Assembly (NCBI GenBank): GCA_033030425.1 | Contig: JAUFSD010000022.1 | Location: 434,001 to 498,000 of the forward strand | Reading direction: 5' to 3' | DNA from: Verpa conica | Taxonomy: Eukaryota; Ascomycota; Pezizomycetes; Pezizales; Morchellaceae | DNA length: 64,000 bases | Shown here: piece after piece, positions 12,308-23,711 of the stretch | Layout of the letters: each line of letters opens with the position of its first letter | Numbering within the stretch: the stretch's first letter is position 1 | Notes under the pieces: generated by a model | Databases searched by the model: none | The model's input: only the letters and a program-made list of their open reading frames with translations | Told to the model about the DNA's origin: nothing | Translations under genes and position numbers: made by a program

Positions 12308-14038
12308 ATGTATCCTGAGCGAATGATGGCTGACGAGATCACCAACCTGTCGAAAAGATTTGATAATCTTTTAAATACGGTTTCTCATCCAACTTCCGCA
12401 ACATCATCAAAATTCGAAATGCCGAGTTACAACCCTCAGTCTCACTTGCCGCCTACACCACCAGAATGGATGTACTACAGCACTGGTGTTCCTCACGGCC
12501 ATCAATTTATGGGTTCGGAATTTCGTCCTTCGGAGAAGGAGTATCGGGGTTTTGGTAATGCGGGACCTTTCCCCTTTGAACAAACCCAGTTTGAGTCAAG
12601 GGCAGACTCTCTCTTTCCTGCACGTCAACAGGCCAACTACCACGGTATTCCTCCTCCGGGTATCACCCATCCGAACCACTGGTATGGGGGTGTCGCACCG
12701 CCTCCTCAGAAGCGAGTGGAACTTCCACCTATTGATGGGGCCTTTGATAGGCAGATGTACCAAGTAAGCAATATTAACAGCTTATTCTCAAATATTCTTG
12801 TTCCTGACAAGAAACAGCAGAGTCATGTTCACCATCGTCGCCAACAAAGGCAGGAGATGAGGAAACAAGAGCAGGCAGCTGCTCGCCCAGTGGAAGAGAA
12901 GCCCGTGGGTGGTGTTTCTGCGCACTTGGACTACGATATGGAAGAAATGACTGAATTTGTCGGACATGTGGCTCAGCAACTGTTTGTTTATCATTCCTTG
13001 ATATTATCTTTTAAGTGCATCGCTAACGGCATTTCCAGTGTAAATCCAATGTCTGCTGAGGCTCAGGACCGGGTACTTACCAGGGACACTCGTAAGTTTG
13101 TGTTGCAGATTCTGTCCTCAACAAGACTTCCTAGCTCAACGATTCTGCTCGGTCTTGTCTACCTGAAGGAAAGGATGGCAATGCTCAACATTTCTGTTCC
13201 ATCTCGAGACCCTCTCTTCTTCCACCGCATGCTCACAATCGCTCTTCTTCTTGCAAGCAAGTTCCTTGACGATAATACGTTTCAAAACAAATCTTGGTCT
13301 GAGGTCACGGGACTTCCCGTTGTTGACTTGAATTCTTTGGAGAAGACTTGGTTGGAGGAGATCGGATGGCACTTGCATGTCGATCCTGAGGGCACAAAGG
13401 GCTTTAGCCAGTACAAATTGATGTGGGATTCCTACCGAAAGAACGGATCAAAGGCACCTGCTCCGGCACTTGCCCCAATCAACACCAATATCAGACGCCA
13501 TCACCGCAACAGTCAGTCAACGATTTTGTCTCCCGATCTTCAGAGCATGTGGAACAACTCTGCAGAATACACGATCTCCAACAGGAAGAGTTATGAATTG
13601 ATGACACCGGCGGAGACTGTATATCCAGACAGTGCGTATTACTCGCATCACTCGGATGTTGGTAGCGAGCATATCCCGATTCAGCTTCCGCCTCCTCAAC
13701 CACAACATCGTCAACACGAGGGTAATGGTTACTGGGCTCATGTTATCGAAGCCCGTATGGAGTACTCGTCTCTTGAATATTCGCCTCCGTCTGCTCCTGA
13801 AACTGGCCCCCCTACACCAGTAGAATACGCCCATGCCTGGCCTGGGTCTGCCGGATTCCCCCCTGCGCTCCTGAATCCCCCACACCAATCATCAAACTAC
13901 TCGAGGTTACCACCACCAGTCCCAAGTTACCATCAGCATATGGGCCAGACTTGGCGCCCTCCATTCTGCGGCTATGCGTATGGGCAGAGGACTGAAAATT
14001 ACTTGATGACAAGCTTTGGTCAACCTGTCACTGCCTAA
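12308..14038 (+). CDS. Pho85-type cyclin (Clg1/Mug80-like)
   Basis: One uninterrupted frame of 576 residues; the first in-frame ATG is at 12308 (MYPERMMADEI). Residues about 200-390 form a cyclin box of the Pho80/PCL family: EEMTEFVGHVAQQLF, then FVLQILSSTRLPSSTILLGL, the family signature LLLASKFLDDNTFQNKSWSE, and LEEIGWHLHVDP. These match the Clg1-like branch (Mug80 of fission yeast), whose members bind a Pho85-type CDK and help control growth, starvation responses and the cell cycle. The N- and C-terminal thirds are Pro/Gln/Tyr-rich and probably disordered. A short stretch near 12982-13020 (FVYHSLILSFKCIANG) fits the family poorly and could conceal a very short intron, but the frame is open without one. 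The gene has an unusually long pyrimidine-rich leader, suggesting translational control. The family call is firm; the exact ortholog less so. Confidence 0.9.
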   Translation: MYPERMMADEITNLSKRFDNLLNTVSHPTSATSSKFEMPSYNPQSHLPPTPPEWMYYSTGVPHGHQFMGSEFRPSEKEYRGFGNAGPFPFEQTQFESRADSLFPARQQANYHGIPPPGITHPNHWYGGVAPPPQKRVELPPIDGAFDRQMYQVSNINSLFSNILVPDKKQQSHVHHRRQQRQEMRKQEQAAARPVEEKPVGGVSAHLDYDMEEMTEFVGHVAQQLFVYHSLILSFKCIANGISSVNPMSAEAQDRVLTRDTRKFVLQILSSTRLPSSTILLGLVYLKERMAMLNISVPSRDPLFFHRMLTIALLLASKFLDDNTFQNKSWSEVTGLPVVDLNSLEKTWLEEIGWHLHVDPEGTKGFSQYKLMWDSYRKNGSKAPAPALAPINTNIRRHHRNSQSTILSPDLQSMWNNSAEYTISNRKSYELMTPAETVYPDSAYYSHHSDVGSEHIPIQLPPPQPQHRQHEGNGYWAHVIEARMEYSSLEYSPPSAPETGPPTPVEYAHAWPGSAGFPPALLNPPHQSSNYSRLPPPVPSYHQHMGQTWRPPFCGYAYGQRTENYLMTSFGQPVTA

Positions 14039-17000
14039 ATTGCATCCCTTTCATCTATTATTGGCTGCGGTCAACACCATCGGAGTTCCAAGTAAACATT
14101 CTATCTTCTTTTAAAATATCCCTATACTCCTTTTCATAATACCAAAAGTTGGTTCCTTTGTCATACGCGCCTCTACTAGAACCTGTTAGTAAGTTCTTGC
14201 ATTTAGTTTTCTCGTTTTATGTTTATCTAGGTTTTCTTTCCTGCACGCATATTTTTTGCATTATCTTTTTTGTTCATCGGCTGGCTTCACTGCGATTTTT
14301 TTTCCTTTGCTTTCATGGAATATAAGTTGGTGGGTAAAATGGTTTGGATATTTTTGAAGGAAAAGCGGGACTCGAAATACAGCGTTTTTTTTTATGGGGT
14401 GGGGAGGGTACAGAGTATTTTTTTTTCTTTCTTATGATGGGTTCAGGAAAAAGGGCTCATGGTTTGGGGTTGTGCTTCTTTTCATATCTTTGCAGTTCTA
14501 GTTTCCTTGGTTGCTTATGGTTTCATTTGTCTCTTTCTGGGTTTGAGCCATACTCTAGAGTTGGATTCTGTTTTTTCTTTTTTTCTGCTGATATCTTGAA
14601 ATATTTTTTCTATTTGGCTTTTCTTTTCTTTATTATTACTGTTTTTTTTAACGATTCCGTTTTGGCTTGGTTTTGCTTCATAGCTTTTGTTTTCCGGTTT
14701 TTTTTTCCTATTCTTTTGCGGAGTCTTTTATTTGTTGCGATTTGGTTTGGCTTATGATAATGATTCGCAGGTTGTTGGGGGGAAAGGGGGTTTTTTTTTC
14801 CTGCGGCGGTTATTTTTTTGTATGTTCGAATTAATAGGCCGCATCGTTCAAACAGATGGACGATGGCGGAGCGGGGAGAGCCGGTACAACTTTGCGGGGC
14901 AGGTATCGGAAGTCGATGAGTTTTCATTCTCTCCTTCGCTGGTACCGCCTATCTTTGTTGCTACAATATTGGCCCCCGGAAGGGGTTGTATAATCGAACT
15001 TTGAATGTTGGAATGGCACAAATGTTTGGTGGGCTCCTTATTTTTTTTATTACCATCTTCATTTTTATTATTTTTATTTCCTTCGTGACCTCTTTTCGAG
15101 GGCAATAGTACAAATCATACAGGGTTGGTACATACATTCGGTTTGGTCGGTCAAAGGTATTGAGGGGATTCGGATGGGTGGGGTTATTTTTATTGCTTTG
15201 TTTCTATTATGGTGGCTTTTTTTCCCTCTCTTTCTCTCTCCTGGTTCCGGTCGCTTTTCTTCGGCTTTCTCAACACATGGGCGGAAACAGGGGTCAGAGG
15301 GGTTCAGCATCTTTTCTAGCATGCTCCAGGGCGGCACGAAGAGCTTGATTTTTGTTTTGTTTCGAGCGGGGAAAGGTTGGGGGGCAGCACAAACGAAAAG
15401 TAAACCAAACATACTTAGTCTAACTTGACTTGTATTTTTTCTTTCCTTCTTTCTTCAATTTCGATGGCGTGGTGCTAGAGTGCACTCATATAGCCATTGT
15501 TATTGCTGTGTATGTTTTGTATCTTTGGGTGCTGTGTATGCATAGTTTCGGGGGAAAAAGGTGTTTCCGTCCATCACCATTCTGGTGATAAATTGTCTCT
15601 TTGTTGTAGTGTATTGTATTTTAGCTAGGTATCCCTTTATCGAGTCCAGGGGACGTTGAAAGGGGGTAAGGTGCACGTTTTTCGTGCATCTCTCCGTATG
15701 TTGCGCTTCTGTACGTGTCTTCGATCGCGCGCGCTCACTCGCGTCCGTCCGGCGCTTCGTGGGGGAGTACATGTAGTTTCCTGTTCATCCCCATGACTCG
15801 TGGGGGGGCTGTTCTACAGTCTTTGTGGAGTTGCTTACATGTATATAGTAACACACCCCAGAAGCAGGTGAGATTCTATGCAATTCCCCCGATCGAATAC
15901 CCAAAGTGATCGGCCAGTCCCTGTTTTCGGCCGTTACTCGATTTTTCTAGGCGGACAGCTTGGGGTAAATCGCGCAAAGTGATATCATCATCTTTGAATG
16001 GATGTGTCCTACCTACATACAATAAGTACCACGCCAGTGCCACCTGCACATGAAGAACTCCCGGGGAATTTCCTTAAGCCACGAGAGAGTGGAGGAGAGG
16101 CGGGGAAGGGAGAAAGTGAAAGGCCACGGCAAGGACGGGATCGGGACTGAGTGCGGGAGCCCAGGTCAGTAATCATTCACAGATCGTCACTCGCGTGTGC
16201 GAAACTATCGCCAGCTTCCGAGTCAGTTAATCAGGCAAGAACCAAGAGATTCTAGATATTAGATGTTTTCTCAACACCCTGTTTGGAACCTGGAGGGTTT
16301 TCACCCCTTCATTATTTCTCATCTCGATGAATTCTGTCACTAAACACCCGGTCCTTTTTTTTGGGTTATTGTTTTGTTTTTCCGGGTTGTTTGTGGTCAG
16401 TCCGAATGGGATGACCCGGTCCCGGTCCAGATCGCGCGTCTGGGGTGCGTACGCAGCTAGGCACAGCAGACCATCCATTTGAAGTTAAAGACTCAAGTAG
16501 GCACAGGTGATAGATACTCGCTCTGGATTGGGTATTTTTAATGGATCTGGGTCTGGGGTAATTTATCGTGATAACGTATTTCTCTCTCGATACGGCCAGT
16601 TCGTATCCTCGGCTTCGATAACGCGCCTTGATGTTTGTAATTTGCTATAGAGTACCGTGATTACTGCGTTTGCACCATGTATCAACTTCGCTTTGTTGGT
16701 TAAAGCAGATGTGTTGGCCTTACCCCTGTGTAGAGGGGTACTGGATGTATCCAAGCCCAGGTGATTATTGATAACTGGGTCTATCGAGGTTCAGATGAAC
16801 TTTGAGGTACCCATGGTGACCTGCCTATCGGTACCTCCCTTAGAAACTGCTTACAGGTCGTAACAGCCAATATTTAAACAGCCAACGGAGCTGCTACTCG
16901 GGGGCCCTGCATCACCAAAAGATCCCGATCCCTTTTGCAACTGGGCCGATGTTAAGGGTTTATAACCGGTCCAAAAGCCGAAAAAGGAATACTCTGGTTC

Positions 17001-19050
17001 AAAGTGTGGGATTAAAGCAAGGGATGTACCAGTAAACAGATACACAGTTACGTACCAGAATTAAAGTTCCTATCAGTTGAACAAGTGAATTTGTGGACTT
17101 CTCGTGAGACAGCCCTTTAGCTCCATACTTTGTGCCCGGTCACACCAAAGCCTATACCTATCACCAGTGAGAAATGTTATCTTCTTAGTCGTATTTCTCT
17201 CAAGATACATGGCCGATTCAAATCCAGACTTGCTGCCTGCAAAAGATAAAGGGAATATTTTATTAAGGAACCTGTTCATCCTGTGGTGTTTTACCGCCCC
17301 CCAGGGTGCTGGGATTTTAACGCTAGGAGGTTTTTCCACTGCCGCGACCTGGCCTCAAAACATCAATACTCGTACCCAAGTAAGTGGTTATAACTGCACT
17401 GCATGGCATTTTGGCCTGTGCTCGGTACGTACGGAGTGGTATGCGGGCTCCCAGCTACAAGACATGCCAAAGATAGACTTCGCCTAGCCATTTCCGGGTC
17501 TGCATAAGAAATCATTGAGAGACGGCAGCGTCTCCAAGATATGAATTCAATGAGAGGTAACAGTTTCAGTTTCACAACTGTGGTCGAATTCAAGATGTGG
17601 TCATCTGCAGTCGTCATCTGTAAAAGTGATCACATGATCTATGCGTTTTAAAGTATTAGAAACGCCCTTGCTGCGATATATTCCAGATGTGGTCCCGTTT
17701 GCATAATATAAACGTTCATCCTGTATGGGAAACGACATAAAATGCATGTTGGAACGGGAATCCTCAGACTAAAGGAATATACCCCGCATAGGAATCTCTT
17801 ATATAAATCATATTTCTTTTAAAACGCCCGGAAGTAAGCTACCTTGAGTATTAGTTCCAGATGGAGTTAAGTTATCCGTATATTTCTTTTTTTTGTACCC
17901 CATATTCCGTTTATCCGAAGCGCACCATAATATTTTTTCCTCTGAGGAGTTACTGATAAAGCATACGGTAGATTAGACTATAATGTGTGCGTTTATTCGA
18001 GGGTTTGGTCCGGAAAATAGCCGTGCCTGGTGATGTATCGTGTATCACTACCTGCACAGCTGTGCCATTATATGATGTGACGACGAGCAAAAGAAATTTC
18101 TCAAAATCTTGTGACTCTGACCCCTGATATATCAGATATGTAAGCGTAAAGCATAACCATCTATAAGAGTCCATAGTTAAACTAGGTTTTGTCTCTAGCT
18201 TAGTTGCTGAGCCAATAAAATACAGCGTTCCGATTTGCGGTAGACCGGTCATTGATACCCCGGTCATAGTGATATTTTATGACGCTAATAGCATTAAGAA
18301 AAAAAGTGTATAGGAAAAGTACATAGCTATGATAAGTTATGGTTCTATTAGTTTCATTCTCGAGGTTGGGATTTATGCTATCTACGCCATCTCAAGGGGA
18401 GGGAGATATCGGGCGAAAAAATATCTCAAGGAATTGAGATAGGAGTGAGCAAGGCATCTCGAGTGTAGGGTATCTAATTTCTGCTAAAATTAGTGGTTCG
18501 CATTTTATATGCTCAGACGCTTTGAAGACATGCCTTCTTAGAAGAAATGTCTGCTTCTACTGGATCCTTATAATCAGTGTGTATGAATCTTATAGGCCTC
18601 AAAGGGCAAATCCTGGGGACTGTAACGCTAAATAGTGGTAGGTATAGTACAGTCTGGTGATAATAAAAATGACGAGGATAATGGAAGGAAGAGGATGTAT
18701 GTCAAGATGGATGAGATGAAGGAGATGGGGGTGATGAAGGACTGGATGAAGGAGGTTAGGATAGTGATGCTGGGAATTTTGCTAGCGGTATCGATTACGT
18801 CAATGTCTACTTTAATTGCGTGCTAAACCCCAAGCAACCGTTTCTATAGTTTGGCGTTAGTATTTCTTCGGGAACTGATATGGAGAATTCGGAGATTATT
18901 CTTATCTGCAATAAGATAAAGAGAGCCTAGAGGATGTAAGTAGCTACATGTAGCTTGAGGTCCCTATAAAATTAAAAGTGATCTCTGCTCTGAAAGCATC
19001 ATAGTTTTAGTCATTACAATGCTAGGCTAAGTAGCCCACGCCAAGGGAGG
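14039..19050. other. Gene-poor region downstream of the cyclin gene
   Basis: 14.1-15.5 kb is strongly T-rich (3' UTR and beyond), producing spurious Phe-rich frames. 16-19 kb is AT-rich spacer. Two weakly protein-like frames were noted: minus 17950-18267 (105 residues, ATG) and plus 17104-17487 (127 residues). Neither shows a domain. Nothing else can be supported. Confidence 0.5.
17950..18267 (-). CDS. Possible hypothetical protein, 105 residues
   Basis: An ATG-started frame (MTGVSMTGLPQIG...) with mixed composition and a central hydrophobic stretch (YRWLCFTLTYLIYQ). An A/T-rich CATAAAATAT lies just before the start. It matches no family I recognise and could be chance in a spacer, so this is a low-confidence entry. 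Confidence 0.2.
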   Translation of the reverse strand: MTGVSMTGLPQIGTLYFIGSATKLETKPSLTMDSYRWLCFTLTYLIYQGSESQDFEKFLLLVVTSYNGTAVQVVIHDTSPGTAIFRTKPSNKRTHYSLIYRMLYQ

Positions 19051-19389
19051 CATATATATGTTCTGGCCCGTTGGGGGGATGTCCTCTATATGGGCCAGTC
19101 TACGTCCCCTGTATGGGCAACAGCGTACAAAAACCCTGGCTACAAAAACCACTCAGAACAAAACCTCCAACCCCCTACAAATACTATAAATCATAGTATA
19201 AAATCTCAAAATATAACCCAAGATAGATTCATATTTTCTAGCTATTTTGAGTGTACCTGTATTAATTAGCTATACTTTGTTGGCTTGCCCATTGGTGTCC
19301 TTCCAATGGGTAAGGCGCCTACTAGATTGCCCGTTGAGGGGACGTCCTCCCGATAGGCACGTTCCCCAACGGGCCAGAACATATATATG
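19051..19389. mobile_element. MITE-like element A with terminal inverted repeats
   Basis: The left end 19051-19076 (CATATATATGTTCTGGCCCG then TTGGGG) is the exact reverse complement of the right end 19364-19389, a perfect 26-bp inverted repeat. Imperfect complementarity continues inward: ACGTCCCCTGTATGGGCAAC on the left against the complement of TTGCCCGTTGAGGGGACGT on the right, giving inverted ends of roughly 75 bp. The element is about 339 bp and holds no frame for a transposase, so it is non-autonomous. The outermost CATATATATG is itself palindromic, so it could be either the tip of the repeat or a 10-bp target duplication (as for Mutator-like elements); a TA duplication (Tc1/mariner) is also possible. 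The superfamily cannot be settled here. Confidence 0.85.
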
Positions 19390-19986
19390 GTGCTATAATA
19401 GGTATATTTCCTGGATAAAGGCCTACCTGGACCTAACACCCCTTGTGTAGCATTGATGGTCTTGAAATAGGTCTTAAATGACGAGATATTTATGTCTCAT
19501 GACGGGAAACCTCACTAGTATCAATCTAGGCTAGGAAAAACGTTAAAAGCAAACGATAAAAGCAACTAAATGCTGTAGTTGTAAATACAATAGAGAATGT
19601 GAGAGGATTCATGCAGTTGTTTTCGGTCAGCCCCTTACGAAGCTATTTAATACTTATCTAAAGATTTTAGTTTAGAATTCTAAAGCTAACTTGCTCTATT
19701 TGGGTCATTTAAGACTATTTTTCTATCTCTGAGAAAACATATCTGTATAATTAGATTCACACGCCTCGATTACGGGTCGGTTGTCCATTTATTTATGATT
19801 AATTTATTCATTCATACGGGCCTGTTGGAATCGAGGTACTAGTGCCATGTACTATACAAAGTACCTTATAGGTAATCTTGTACCCAGCCCCATTATTTGC
19901 TGCGCATCACCGTAGGGTCTGGTGTACTAACCTTTCCGAGCTTGCCCAATTCTTTTTTCGGGGATATCCCTCTCGGGGAAAAACTT

Positions 19987-20029
19987 GGTACTTACCTTTG
20001 TGTGGTTGTCCCACACAAACCTAAGTACC
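19987..20029. repeat. Internal hairpin 1 of element B
   Basis: GGTACTTACCTTTGTGTGG pairs with CCACACAAACCTAAGTACC around a 5-base loop, an almost perfect 19-bp stem. Confidence 0.85.
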
Positions 20030-20127
20030 TTTAAAAGGTCGAGTTAGCCAAGGAAAAACCTCGGGCTTACTGGAAAGCCTCTAGTAGGTCAGGGGGGGGG
20101 AGGTTCGGGGATTTTTGGCGGAAATTA

Positions 20128-20170
20128 GGTACTTACGTTTGTATGAAGCCATCACACAAACTTAAGTACC
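20128..20170. repeat. Internal hairpin 2 of element B
   Basis: GGTACTTACGTTTGTATGA pairs imperfectly with ATCACACAAACTTAAGTACC. It has the same length and ends as hairpin 1, 141 bp downstream, followed by a similar AAAGGTC/AGAGGTC tail. The two hairpins and flanks look like an internal duplication. Confidence 0.8.
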
Positions 20171-20305
20171 CTCAGAGGTCAAAAGCACCCGAGCCAGCCC
20201 AATTCCCAGAGAGATCAAGATGTTTTCGGAGATTTCTCAGAAATTTACTGCTCCAGACCCTATGTCGCTGCGTAGCAAATAATGGGGTTGGGCACGAGAC
20301 TACCT

Positions 20306-21288
20306 TACAGATTATACTTTAAATATATTTAATCTACCCACCTTAGTAATGGGACTGGAACCTTTTAGATGTATAATTATTGTAGGTAAGGTTTAAACCT
20401 TTGGAACTTATGTTTGATTGGGACTGTAACTAGATTAAGATTTTATAGTAAGCTGTGATTTAAAAAGGAGTCTCATGTAATTTAGAAAGAATCACAGCAG
20501 TGGTCTAGTTTCTGTTATTTCGTGATCACCTGGCGAAGTATTACAATGTCGATAGCTATAAGCTATAGGCAGGAGTAAAGCCCACACCCACATAACAGCT
20601 GGGGATCTCGCTATATTACTCGCGGTGACTAGATCATAAATCATCACTCGCTGGAGCTCACCACCTATCACTCGTGTAGTATCTATAGGCGGGACGGGAA
20701 TAGTCTTATGGTGCCACGTACAGCCCGGCTAAGATGGTAATAAGACGGGATTATACCTAATCCAGCCTAGCTAGGTGCCGGGCATAGGTTTAGGAAACGC
20801 TACGATTAGATTAAGATTATAAGTGAATCACTACTATGTCAAGCGCAACCTTATAGAAATCTACTGTAAAAAAAGCATCGAAAGAAAAAAGAATGATAAA
20901 AATAGAAAAAAAAAATAGAAAAACCTAGGAAAAATAGGAAAGAAAGAATAAGTCATTGAATAAGAAACCATTTCTCATGGTTGGGCTGATAGAGGCCCGA
21001 TTAAAAGAGAGCTTAACCACCGAAAGAACCAACCTGAACTTTTTATCATATCGTAAATTAACGTTAGGGTAACGTAAGAAAGCAAGAACACCGAATATCC
21101 AGCGGGGGAGAAATGAATAGTGGAGGAAACAAACAAGCCACTTCTTATCTAGCCTGGCTAGTTAATTGAAAGAAAAGAATGACGCCTTGCCCATGAAATA
21201 CGTGAAAGTGTAGTTCAGACTGTACAAACTCGCGGTTTTTATCCTCACTTCCCGTAGCAGTGCTGCCCATCTCCGTCCCCGGTGAGAT
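20306..21288. other. AT-rich spacer between element B and the F-box/ankyrin gene
   Basis: No gene seen. Two ATCACTCG copies lie 24 bp apart (20643 and 20667). An A-rich tract at 20870-20950 and the 3' UTR of the downstream minus-strand gene fill the rest. Confidence 0.5.
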
Positions 21289-22611
21289 CTACCCTGCTGG
21301 TGGACCAAACTGCGAGCCTGGGCTGTAATCAGACGCTGGGCCAAAGCCTCCCGTTCTAACATTCTGATAGTGTAGGCAATAAAGTGCCGCAAGCGTATAC
21401 GCATTGGTTGCTCCACTCCCGCGATAGCTCCACTCCCTATCCATATCTCCGTCAATCACAGTGGTTGTCCCTCTTCTAAGCAACTCAGCAATAACTCTCT
21501 CCTCTCTCGGACCACGTCTTCTTTCCTGGCGGACAGTCCATTCGACCGCTTTCTTCCCGGAGTTATCAACGCTCTCTACATCGGCACCCTCTTTCAAGAG
21601 TAATCTGAGCATCGCCTCAGTTGGTCTCTTAGCAGCCCAATGAAATGGCGTACCGCCCTTGAAGACATCCCGTGCTTGAATCTCTGCACCGGAAGCTAGC
21701 AGGAGTTTACCAATATCGTGTTTCCCCATATCAGCCGCCCAATGCAAGGGGGTACCGCCCCACCAGTTATCGGCAATACCCGTATTAGCGTTCCAATCAA
21801 GCAAAAGTCTAACCATGGAGGTATGTGCGAAGAGAACAGCCTTGTGCAAGGCTGTTTCACCGAGGTTGTTACGCGCATCTATGTAAACGCCAGCCTCTAG
21901 CAAATGAGTAGCAATCACTGTGCTCCCGCCATTCCCCCAATTCCTAGTTGCCACGTGGAGAACTGTTTGGTCTTTGCTATCACGTAGGTCGATATCGGCA
22001 CCTTCTTTAAGGAGTAGAACTACAATTTTTTCGTGACCCTTGGAGACGGCAAGTTTTAAGGCTGTTTCACCGGTGTTGGTCTGGGCGTTGACATTGACTT
22101 TTTTGGCAACCAATGCGGTGATGATGGTGAAATCTCCAGAATCAGAGTTTTCGAGAGCGACATGGAGTGCTGTTTGTCCTGTAGCGTCTTGGCGGTTGAG
22201 GTCCTCTGCTGGTAATTTCTCTAGGAGGAGCATGGTGAGAGAGATATAGCCTTTTGCAGCAGCCCAATGGAGTGAAGGTGTGCCATCCGGTTTATCAAGG
22301 AGGGCAAGTTTATGCAAGTGTGGAGTGAGGAGGTAAGATAGACGGCGGTTTGCCCGAAGGAGGGAGGAGAGGGAAGGAGTATCGGGGGGTGAGGAAAGCT
22401 CATCGGCTATGATCAGGAATATTTCGTTGGGGAGGTCGAGGATCATGAGGGGGGGGTCACCACTGCCTTCGTCTCCCTTGCTTGGCCCGCCGCCTTCATC
22501 CTGGGGTTTAGTGTCTGAGTACTTGATTGTATGTTCCGGCATCAAAACATGTTGTGACATGATTATCCTGCGTGTGAATGAAGAGCGTCTCTTGGAGTGA
22601 GAATTGCCCAT
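21289..22611 (-). CDS. F-box and ankyrin-repeat protein
   Basis: A single frame of 440 residues with an ATG start at 22611. Residues about 57-100 (LDLPNEIFLIIADEL ... LLRANRRLSYLLTPHLHKLA) are an F-box, which normally binds Skp1 of an SCF ubiquitin ligase. Residues about 108-390 hold eight ankyrin repeats (PSLHWAAAKGYISLTMLLLE, TALHVALENSD, TALKLAVSKGHEKIVVLLLK, and so on) that would bind the substrate. The protein is therefore likely a substrate receptor for ubiquitination. The N-terminus MGNSHSKRR has Gly2 and Ser6, a good N-myristoylation pattern followed by basic residues, so membrane tethering is possible; an alternative start at Met18 would remove it. The gene diverges from the Rsc7-type gene across 1.1 kb. 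The C-terminal 40 residues are unique. Confidence 0.92.
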   Translation of the reverse strand: MGNSHSKRRSSFTRRIIMSQHVLMPEHTIKYSDTKPQDEGGGPSKGDEGSGDPPLMILDLPNEIFLIIADELSSPPDTPSLSSLLRANRRLSYLLTPHLHKLALLDKPDGTPSLHWAAAKGYISLTMLLLEKLPAEDLNRQDATGQTALHVALENSDSGDFTIITALVAKKVNVNAQTNTGETALKLAVSKGHEKIVVLLLKEGADIDLRDSKDQTVLHVATRNWGNGGSTVIATHLLEAGVYIDARNNLGETALHKAVLFAHTSMVRLLLDWNANTGIADNWWGGTPLHWAADMGKHDIGKLLLASGAEIQARDVFKGGTPFHWAAKRPTEAMLRLLLKEGADVESVDNSGKKAVEWTVRQERRRGPREERVIAELLRRGTTTVIDGDMDREWSYRGSGATNAYTLAALYCLHYQNVRTGGFGPASDYSPGSQFGPPAG

Positions 22612-23711
22612 TGTTGTGGTTTTGTAGGGATTTATCAGGTGGATATAGTATTTGGTTAGGGGGGCTGCTTTGGGGAGAGGGGGTTAGGGGTTGGGGTTGG
22701 GGGTTTAGTCTGGGGGGGGGGGGGGCTGGGGGTATGGCGAACAGAGAATGAGTATATATATAAAGGACGTTTAAATTCCGTAGGCTCAAAGACCGGAGAA
22801 TAATGCTGACGTCGCTTTCAATACCAGGTTTTCTCGCGTTTTTTTCCTTCTAGAATTTGCCCGATCTCGGCCGACCAGCCAATCAGTCAATCAGTCAAGT
22901 GAATGGGTGGCGATAACCAGGATCTCTGATCTCTGGCAGCTTGGGGGGGAAAAGATTTTGCGAACCACTGCGGAGAGTAGATTTGTCCTTGACGGGAAGC
23001 GGGTACATGTAGTCTGTAGAGGAGGGGGTTTGCATCTCCATGCAGGGGTGCGCTTTACATATCATAATAGTATCATTATCAACGCTTCGTCGCAGTAAGC
23101 GGAATACTGCGCTATTAAAGGAAGTCCCACCGTTATGTCCGGAATGGCGTGCCCTTGGCGCGTGATTAGAAATGTGCGAGTTACCCGGCCCCTCTTCGAA
23201 TCGCCTGGCCTGCAAACGCCGGACGGGGGGTGAGTGGACGGGGGTGATGGGGACGGGGAACGGGCATACTCTTGCTCAACGCAACGCAGCAGCGCAACGC
23301 AACGCAAACAGCCTCGCGTCTTCCCGTTTCTGTTGCCCGCCGCGACGGATTCATCTGATACGCAAGGCGTGAGAGGTGAACAGTGTCGCTGCACAAAGAC
23401 CCAGCGTCTAGTGCCCAACCTTCAACGAACACCTCCCCCAATAATAAAAGAAAAACTCTTCGGGCAGTGGGACGCTTCGCTTGAACGCGCGCAACGGAAA
23501 TATCTCAGCACGTCACTAGACACGGTCACAAACACGTTAAGTTAATCCCTAAAGGACAAATCACGAGAACATCAACACGAACCAACAGTGTCACAATTAT
23601 CATCACCATCATTCATCACAAGACATCACTATTACTATCATCACAATCACAGTCATCATCACTACTATCATCACGGCGTAATTCTTCACGCGAAGATTAG
23701 CAGCAGTATCA
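22612..23711. promoter_or_regulatory. Divergent promoter region, F-box/ankyrin gene and rsc7
   Basis: Shared upstream sequence of two divergent genes. It contains a G14 run (22712-22725), a TATATATAA-like box at 22752-22763 on the ankyrin side, a TACATGTA palindrome (23004), and a CAT/ATC-rich simple stretch (about 23596-23676) that probably lies in the rsc7 5' leader. No additional gene is supported. Confidence 0.5.

Larger units (their letters stand above)
19870..20305. mobile_element. MITE-like element B with ~53-bp imperfect terminal inverted repeats
   Basis: The left end 19870-19922 and right end 20253-20305 are inverted copies with a handful of mismatches. Shared core: CCCCATTATTTGCT on the left matches AGCAAATAATGGGG on the right, and TAGGGTCTGG matches CCAGACCCTA. 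The element is about 436 bp, non-coding, and holds a poly-G run (20092-20100) and two related internal hairpins. No clear target duplication is visible at the boundaries given. It lies about 480 bp from element A but has unrelated ends, so the two are separate families. Confidence 0.85.

Noticed and set aside
14344..14757. 137-residue Phe-rich frame
   Set aside because: Translation of a T-rich 3' region; the hydrophobicity is a composition artefact.
17104..17487. 127-residue plus-strand frame
   Set aside because: Partly protein-like but opposed by a minus-strand frame, with no domain or splice context.
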